Of a stretch of 40,548 bases of DNA, positions 36,271 through 40,548 are shown one piece after another. The stretch is taken from the NCBI RefSeq assembly GCF_001311825.1, contig NZ_BBCB01000022.1, forward strand, positions 1 through 40,548, in the 5' to 3' direction. A program made the position numbers and the translations under genes. Positions within the stretch are counted from its first letter, which is position 1. Each line of letters opens with the position of its first letter. The notes beneath the pieces were generated by a model. The model was not told the DNA's origin, ran no database searches, and saw only the letters and a program-made list of their open reading frames with translations. The stretch comes from Salidesulfovibrio brasiliensis JCM 12178. GTDB taxonomy: Bacteria > Desulfobacterota > Desulfovibrionia > Desulfovibrionales > Desulfovibrionaceae.

Positions 36271-38353
36271 TTAATTGAATTCGGTGTGATCTTCGTCCAG
36301 CAACCGTTTGAGATCGTTCAGACGATAGGGCTTGGCGAGGTAGGCGTTCATCCCTGCGGCAGCGCACTGTTCCTTGTCTTCCTCCATGGCTTGGGCGGTA
36401 AGGGCGATGATTGGCGTGGTAACCCCGGCCTCGCGCATCTCGCGCGTTGCGGTCAGGCCGTCCATGACGGGCATTCGTATGTCCATTAATATATAATCGT
36501 ACTCTTTTTCCGCAACCTTTTCCAGTGCTTCCTTGCCGTTCGCCGCACAGTCCACTGCGGTGATGCCCATGGCCGCAAGGCTTTTCTGCAGCAGCAGACG
36601 GTTCATGTGCATGTCTTCTGCAATGAGGATGCGGAGGTCCCTTTTGGGCGGGGTGGTGGCCGTCATGGTCTTCTCTCCGTCGTTTTTCGGTTCGGTGACG
36701 TGCAGGTCCAGGGTGAAGTGGAAACGGCTGCCACGGCCCGGAGTGCTTTGCATTTCGATCTTGCTGCCCATGAGCGCGAGCAGGCGGTTGGCGATTGCCA
36801 GCCCAAGCCCGGAGCCGGTCGGGGAGTGGGCGTCCGGGCGACCTTGTGTAAAGGGGAAAAAGATGCGCTCCCTGTCCTCTTCCTCAATGCCGGGGCCAGT
36901 GTCTTCAACAATGAACTCAACATGTCGCGTACCGATGGACCACCCGTGTCCGCGGTCGGCAACGGTGAGCGTTACGGCCCCCTTTTCCGTGAATTTCACG
37001 GCGTTGCCGAGCAGGTTGACCAGCACCTGTCGCAGGCGTACCGGGTCGGCGATTACCCACTGGGGCGCGTCCTCGAGGTTGAGCTTGACGGTTATTCCCT
37101 TTTTTTCCGCGCTGACTGCGTGCATGGCGACCAGCTCACGAGCCATGGCCCTGAGGTCCATGGTCGCGGTGTTCATTTCCATGCGCCCGGCCTCAATGCG
37201 CGATATGTCGAGAATGTCGTTGATTATTTCCACAAGGTTGTCGGCCGCGGCAAGGATCATGTTCACGTTTTCCCGCTGCTCGTCGGAGAGGTCCGGGGAC
37301 CGGGCCAGCAGTTGCGCCATGCCGGAAATGCGTTCATGGGCGTGCGGATTTCGTGGCTGACGTTTGCCAGAAAGCTGCTCTTGGCGTCGTTGGCCTCGCG
37401 GGCTTCGCGTGCGGCCTGCTCTCGCTGGCTGAGGAGCGCGTGGAAAGTGAAAAGCGATATGACAAGGGCCAGACAGAAGATGATGCCCAGTGCGGTGGCG
37501 GCGTCGATGATGTTCCCGTAAAGGGCTCGCTCGCGTGCCGAGTACACCACGCCGAAGTGTTGTCCGGAAAGCGTTACTGGATAGTAGGCGGAAATGACGT
37601 CCGGGCGGTGTTTGGTGTCGAGGGTGTGTTCGATGTAGCCCTTGTAACCGTTGCGGATGGCTCTGGCTATGGTGTCCGCCTCTTCGGAGTCCGGGAAGCG
37701 CACGTCTTGGGCGCCGATTGCCCCGGTGGAGCCGAAGATGGTCCTGCCCTCGGCGTCCAGCACCCAGACCCAACGGTCGGGGCCGACGTGGACGCGGCGG
37801 ATCTGTGTTTCGAAGAGGGCTGCGAGGTCCACGGTGACGATGACCCGGTAGTTGATGTAGCCGTAGTCATCGAAGGAGGGGACAAGGAACTGCGCCTCGC
37901 CGCCGTCCCGCATGACGTGTGGGGATGCCGCATCCGAGACGAGGGGGCCGGGATTGCTGTCGCGGGAGATGAGGTAGTGGCCTTCGTCGGTTCTCAGAAT
38001 GCTCGCCCATCGTCCGTTTGACCCCTGAACCATCATCCTGCGGATGGCGTGCTGGTGGCGCAGGTAGAACCGCTTGATCTTGTCGGTGGCCTCGCGTCGG
38101 GCGTTTCCCTGTCCAGGAAACCGTCGAACAGGCCAAGCTTGACGAGGCTTTGCATTTCGTCGGCAAACCGGATCTGCTGCTGCTCGAGGCTGAGCCCGGT
38201 GCGTCGTGCCTGTTCAAGCAGCCCTTCCCGCTGATTCTCAAGTGTGTCGGAAACAACCGTCGCGGTCACGATTACCGCCGCGCCGAAGAGCAGCGCGAGG
38301 ACGATCAGAAGGATGGCGAACGGCTTTCGCATGGTGGCGGTTGTTTTTTTCAA
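36271..38353 (-). CDS. Membrane hybrid histidine kinase with receiver, with two one-base frameshifts
   Basis: About 694 residues when repaired. TM1 (about 12-32), a periplasmic Cache-like sensor (about 35-280; [45 protein letters not shown]), TM2 (about 285-310), HisKA with SHEIRTPMN (His about 334), HATPase_c ([28 protein letters not shown]) and a receiver ([26 protein letters not shown]). The two breaks are near 38091-38096 in the sensor and 37330-37332 right after the HisKA motif (AACGCATT for AACGGCATT). The start is probably TTG at 38353 with GGGGGT upstream; ATG at 38332 is the alternative and has no ribosome binding site. It is first gene of the kinase group. Confidence 0.85.
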
Positions 38354-38454
38354 ATATGTACCCCCGCCGGATAGTAACGGATTTCCCGGCTCGGGGTCCA
38401 GTGCTCTTTATATTACGGCGTCGGCAGGAGGGCTCCATCGGGAGGAGTGTGGGA

Positions 38455-38489
38455 AAAAGTGATGGCGAACGCCTTTAAAGGCGTTCGCC
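38455..38489 (-). terminator. Terminator after CII-like gene 2
   Basis: A 26-bp perfect palindrome at 38464-38489 (half-site GGCGAACGCCTTT) lies 27 nt after the stop, followed on the minus strand by a TTTTT run. As RNA it forms a long stem whose loop is closed by the central TTTAAA. It separates the small regulator from the kinase at 38353. Confidence 0.75.
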
Positions 38490-38516
38490 AAGAAAAAAGT
38501 CGCTACCAGCCGAATG

Positions 38517-38816
38517 CTAGTTGGCTTCAGCGCGCTCGTACGTGTCTGCAGGGCGAGCGTATCCTTCTTCATGTTGCGCGACGGTCAGGGAGAAGCCCAT
38601 TTCGTCGGCCATGAACTGCAGGGGGCGCAGGTCCTTGGTGACGCGCATGATGTCGAGCAGTGTCTCGGCACCCAGCTTCGCACTGGTGTCGAAGGGGTTG
38701 ATCTCCCGCATCAGGGTCGAATAGGGCTTGCCGATCCTTTCGGCAATATCCTTGGCCTGAATGCCGCTGTCGAGAATGCAGTCCTGAACCACCTTGGTAA
38801 CGTTCTTGTTGAACAT
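38517..38816 (-). CDS. Phage CII-like small regulator, paralogue 2
   Basis: A 99-residue protein of the same family as the one at 20006, sharing the KPYSTL helix and the NPFDTxAKLGAET block. The helix-turn-helix is likely around residues 17-42. The start is ATG at 38816 with AGGAGG 4 nt upstream (AGGAGGGGCC), the strongest ribosome binding site in the area. Upstream is an elaborate control region: two -10 boxes, a dyad in the leader and a set of short direct repeats. That suggests tight, possibly self-made, regulation. The C-terminal tail (about 80-99) is acidic and unlike the paralogue. It is well separated from the kinases by a terminator. Confidence 0.75.
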   Translation of the reverse strand: MFNKNVTKVVQDCILDSGIQAKDIAERIGKPYSTLMREINPFDTSAKLGAETLLDIMRVTKDLRPLQFMADEMGFSLTVAQHEEGYARPADTYERAEAN

Positions 38817-38838
38817 GGCCCCTCCTGAACGGGTTGCG

Positions 38839-38870
38839 TTTGCACAAATTCCGCGTTGCGGATGCGCAAA
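38839..38870. promoter_or_regulatory. Nested dyad in the leader of CII-like gene 2
   Basis: TTTGCACA and TGCGCAAA (7 of 8 paired) enclose a second inverted pair, CCGC and GCGG. It lies 23 nt upstream of the start codon and could be an operator or an RNA hairpin near the ribosome binding site. Confidence 0.45.
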
Positions 38871-38920
38871 TATGAGCAACCTGCGTGCCAAAACGACCTG
38901 TGTTGACGGAAGAAGACGTT

Positions 38921-38968
38921 ATTATAAGCGATTGTGGCGTATTATAGAAAGTCTAGATATTAGGCAAA
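38921..38968 (-). promoter_or_regulatory. Promoter region of CII-like gene 2 with two TATAAT boxes
   Basis: On the minus strand, TTTGCC and TATAAT are separated by 16 nt (38941-38968). A second TATAAT (38921-38926) lies 20 nt further downstream, with TTTCTA at 18-nt spacing. Both -10 boxes match the sigma-70 consensus exactly, and the area is AT-rich compared with the window. Confidence 0.6.
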
Positions 38969-38990
38969 ACGTAACAGTCAGGTGACACAG

Positions 38991-39045
38991 TGTTGCATGT
39001 GTTGCGCATTGTGTCGCATAGCGTTGCAAAGTGTCGCGCTGTCGC
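38991..39045. repeat. Six short direct repeats (NGTYGC) upstream of CII-like gene 2
   Basis: TGTTGC, TGTTGC, TGTCGC, CGTTGC, TGTCGC and TGTCGC begin at 38991, 39000, 39012, 39022, 39032 and 39040. Spacing is 8-12 bp, close to one helical turn, and the block begins 23 bp upstream of the -35 element. This fits a row of protein sites on one DNA face. Confidence 0.5.
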
Positions 39046-39055
39046 GTCCATGTGC

Positions 39056-39091
39056 AAAAAAAAAGCGGGACGGCTGGATGGGCCGTCCCGC
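39056..39091 (-). terminator. Strong minus-strand terminator
   Basis: Stem GCGGGACGGC / GCCGTCCCGC (7-nt loop), followed on the minus strand by nine T. It could end the TetR transcript, whose stop is 210 nt away, or a short RNA made in between. The gene-free stretch 38817-39300 also holds the leader dyad, promoter boxes and repeats listed above, plus a small hairpin ACCGGG/CCCGGT at 39096-39113; I see no coding potential in it. Confidence 0.85.
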
Positions 39092-39300
39092 GTGAACCGG
39101 GAGGATACCCGGTAAATGCCAAATCGGACTGTTTTTGGGGGACAGAATAGGGTTGCGGTCCGGTTCTGTTTCCGTTCGGAGGTGTGTCCGATTATGGCTA
39201 TGTCGCTTGGGTGTTCATGCGATACTGCGGGAATCGCATACTGATCCTCTCGGATCCCCAGGCAATTCGGTTGACGTAGTGTCCGAAATTTTCAAACGCC

Positions 39301-39888
39301 CTATCCGCAATCGGCGGGCACGGGCCGGAGGCTGCGAAGCGTATGCTTCGTGCTTTCGGCGAAAATGTTGTCGGTGCCGTAAGGGGTGAGGAGCTTGGTC
39401 CTTACGGCACCGACAATATTGCCGTAGATGATCAGGGAAGTCTCTTCGACAGGGAGCTCCCTGATGCTACCGTCGCTAATGCCCATCGACACGCATTCCC
39501 GTATGGTGTCGATGATGACCTGAAACTTCTCGGCAACCCTGCTCGCATCCACTCCCGGCTCGATGTGGGAGAAGGGGGAGCAGCGCAACAGGACCGGGAA
39601 CGTGTTCCTGTGTGCGTTGGTGAAGTCGAAATACGCGGTCATGTAGTTGTTGATCGCGTCCAGTCCGTTCTTCGCCTTGCCGGTTGCCTGCCGCAGGTGC
39701 TCGATCAAGCTGTCGACCATGGCCGAGCCCGCCGCGAGAAACAGGTCCTGCTTGTTCCCGAAGTAGTGGGAAACCAAACCGAACGACACGTTGGCACGTG
39801 TGGAGACGTCCTTCATTGTCGTCGCAGTATACCCCAGTTGGCCGAAGGCCTCTTGGGCCGCTATCAGTATGGCTTCCTTCTTTGTCAT
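39301..39888 (-). CDS. TetR/AcrR-family transcriptional repressor
   Basis: A 195-residue TetR-family protein. The N-terminal helix-turn-helix is clear: AILIAAQEAFGQLGYTATTM, then VSFGLVSHYFGNKQDLFLAA (about residues 5-52). The C-terminal ligand domain is the usual variable helical part. The start is taken as ATG at 39888 (MTKKEAIL); the frame is open further upstream, but that region holds the promoter and operators. Near its end the DNA has a 17-bp perfect inverted repeat, and the last residues (after about 175) are not obviously TetR-like. No efflux or enzyme gene is divergent from it, so its target beyond itself is unknown. Confidence 0.88.
   Translation of the reverse strand: MTKKEAILIAAQEAFGQLGYTATTMKDVSTRANVSFGLVSHYFGNKQDLFLAAGSAMVDSLIEHLRQATGKAKNGLDAINNYMTAYFDFTNAHRNTFPVLLRCSPFSHIEPGVDASRVAEKFQVIIDTIRECVSMGISDGSIRELPVEETSLIIYGNIVGAVRTKLLTPYGTDNIFAESTKHTLRSLRPVPADCG
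39368..39416. repeat. 17-bp perfect inverted repeat inside the TetR coding sequence
   Basis: TTGTCGGTGCCGTAAGG at 39368-39384 is matched exactly by its reverse complement at 39400-39416, across a 15-nt spacer. Pairing extends with one mismatch to 21 bp per arm (39364-39420). Confidence 0.8.
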
Positions 39889-39919
39889 CGTACGAGCCTT
39901 TGTCTTGAGTCCGGACAAC

Positions 39920-39939
39920 TTGATTGATTCGTCAATCAA
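39920..39939. promoter_or_regulatory. TetR operator 1
   Basis: Perfect inverted repeat TTGATTGA-TTCG-TCAATCAA, centred about 42 bp upstream of the repressor start and downstream of its -10 box. Shape and position fit autorepression. Confidence 0.75.
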
Positions 39940-39950
39940 TCTGTCTTCGT

Positions 39951-39978
39951 GATATATTGATCGATCAATCAATGTCAA
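39951..39978 (-). promoter_or_regulatory. TetR gene promoter with operator 2 in the spacer
   Basis: On the minus strand a consensus TTGACA is 16 nt from TATATC. The spacer contains the 14-bp perfect palindrome ATTGATCGATCAAT (39956-39969), which shares TTGA/TCAA half-sites with operator 1. A bound repressor would block RNA polymerase directly. Confidence 0.75.
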
Positions 39979-40091
39979 TAGCCAAAATGAAAATTTTACA
40001 AAAACCTAGTGAGGCCGTGGGTTCCCACTGGTTGTGAAATGTGTATCAAGCTGAAATGTCTGTCAATAGGCACGCTCCCGTCACTGTCTTC

Positions 40092-40126
40092 CCGGGGCGT
40101 TTTTCTTGAAAACGCCCCGGTTTATT
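40092..40126. terminator. Terminator after the YhhQ/VUT gene
   Basis: A 12-bp perfect stem CCGGGGCGTTTT / AAAACGCCCCGG with a 5-nt loop, 7 nt beyond the transporter stop. A TTTATT run follows on the plus side and the minus side has no T run, so direction is unclear; position favours ending the minus-strand transporter. Confidence 0.6.
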
Positions 40127-40132
40127 CAGGCA

Positions 40133-40548
40133 TCAGGCCTTGGAAGCGGCCGGGGTCGACCCTCTTCCGAGCAGGCCGGTCACGAGGTAGACAACCGGCG
40201 TATCCACGGCCGCGATGAGCATCTTGGCCAGCCACTGGCCGATGATGATCTCGCCCACCGGGAGCACGCCCCAGAAGGCGATGGTCACGAATATTGTCGA
40301 GTCCGCGAGCTGCGACACCATGGTCGAGAGATTGTTTCGCAGCCAGAGATGGCGCCCGTTCGTCAGCCTGCGGATGAAGTGAAAGAGCCGTACGTCGCTG
40401 TGCTGGCTCACGAAGTACGCGCAGAGCGATGCCGCCACGATGCGCGGCGTGCTGCCGATCACCGAGCCGAAGGCTTCCTGATTCTGCCAGAAGACCGCGC
40501 CCGGCCAGTGTACGGCCAGCCACGCCAGCCCGGTGGCCGCGATGAGCG
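40133..40548 (-). CDS. YhhQ/VUT-family transporter (queuosine precursor-type), C-terminal part cut by window edge
   Basis: The last 138 residues of a membrane protein of the VUT/YhhQ family, which imports queuosine precursors in E. coli (YhhQ, preQ0/preQ1). The frame is open to the window end. Family signatures are SVIGSTPRIVAASLCAYFVSQ, then LWLRNNLSTMVSQLADSTIF, with the conserved NNLST and QLxDS, and a final helix region VGEIIIGQWLAKMLIAAVDTP. Four hydrophobic segments are visible. Substrate preference within the family cannot be told. It lies 244 nt upstream of the TetR gene in the same direction, with a terminator between, so they are separate units. Confidence 0.88.
   Translation of the reverse strand, partial: LIAATGLAWLAVHWPGAVFWQNQEAFGSVIGSTPRIVAASLCAYFVSQHSDVRLFHFIRRLTNGRHLWLRNNLSTMVSQLADSTIFVTIAFWGVLPVGEIIIGQWLAKMLIAAVDTPVVYLVTGLLGRGSTPAASKA

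Noticed and set aside
38991-39045. CRISPR array
   Set aside because: The repeats are only 6 bp with 2-6-bp spacers and there are no cas genes; this is a regulatory-type repeat.
39889-39978. Upstream start for the TetR gene
   Set aside because: The extra 30 codons would overlap the -35, -10 and both operators, and family homology begins at the ATG at 39888.

Overview
The window looks like chromosome of a GC-rich sulfate-reducing member of the Desulfovibrionales (Desulfovibrio/Pseudodesulfovibrio type). The reasons are an Ech-type membrane [NiFe] hydrogenase operon, a 'GAK system'-type cluster (CofD-like, ATP-grasp, HprK-related kinase, amphi-Trp and XXXCH proteins), CII-like small regulators and a very dense set of hybrid histidine kinases. 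This is inference from gene content; no rRNA or other taxonomic marker is present.

Layout. (1) 2-3607, plus strand: the echABCDEF operon, with echA cut by the window edge, closed by a strong terminator; a LysE-type exporter follows directly. (2) 4298-10633: a soluble multi-PAS hybrid kinase (minus), then an RluA-type pseudouridine synthase, a BON lipoprotein, an NlpC/P60 lipoprotein and a PAS-GGDEF diguanylate cyclase (plus). (3) 10745-18380, minus strand: a nine-gene GAK-type operon of unknown function containing a XXXCH protein, a PHP-like hydrolase, two amphi-Trp proteins, a PhoU-APH fusion, an ATP-grasp ligase, HprK-related kinase B, a CofD-like transferase and a ~60-residue protein. (4) 18624-19889: class II aldolase. 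(5) 20006-38816, minus strand: a sensory island bounded by two paralogous CII-like regulators. Its left half (20443-28133) is a translationally coupled chain: periplasmic rhodanese, NMT1-type binding protein, Cache-HAMP-SpoIIE phosphatase, STAS antagonist, RsbW-type ATPase and a hybrid kinase. Its right half (28196-38353) is a phosphorelay set: three kinases, a free Hpt protein, a REC-HDOD protein and a REC plus degenerate HD-GYP protein. (6) 38817-40548: a gene-free regulatory stretch, a TetR repressor with operators on its own promoter, and a YhhQ/VUT-type transporter cut by the right edge.

How the parts may work together. Ech couples ferredoxin to H2 and ion translocation at the membrane. 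The sensory island should turn periplasmic signals into phosphorelay and partner-switching outputs, but no sigma factor or DNA-binding response regulator lies in the window, so the final targets are elsewhere. The GAK-type operon has the parts of a phosphorylation and ligation pathway with small amphi-Trp proteins as possible substrates or carriers; that role is a hypothesis.

Sequence quality. I count thirteen places, in eleven genes, where one missing base breaks an otherwise intact family-length protein. All are deletions, mostly in short runs of G, C or A. This looks like uncorrected sequencing or assembly error, so these genes are annotated as full-length with the break noted.
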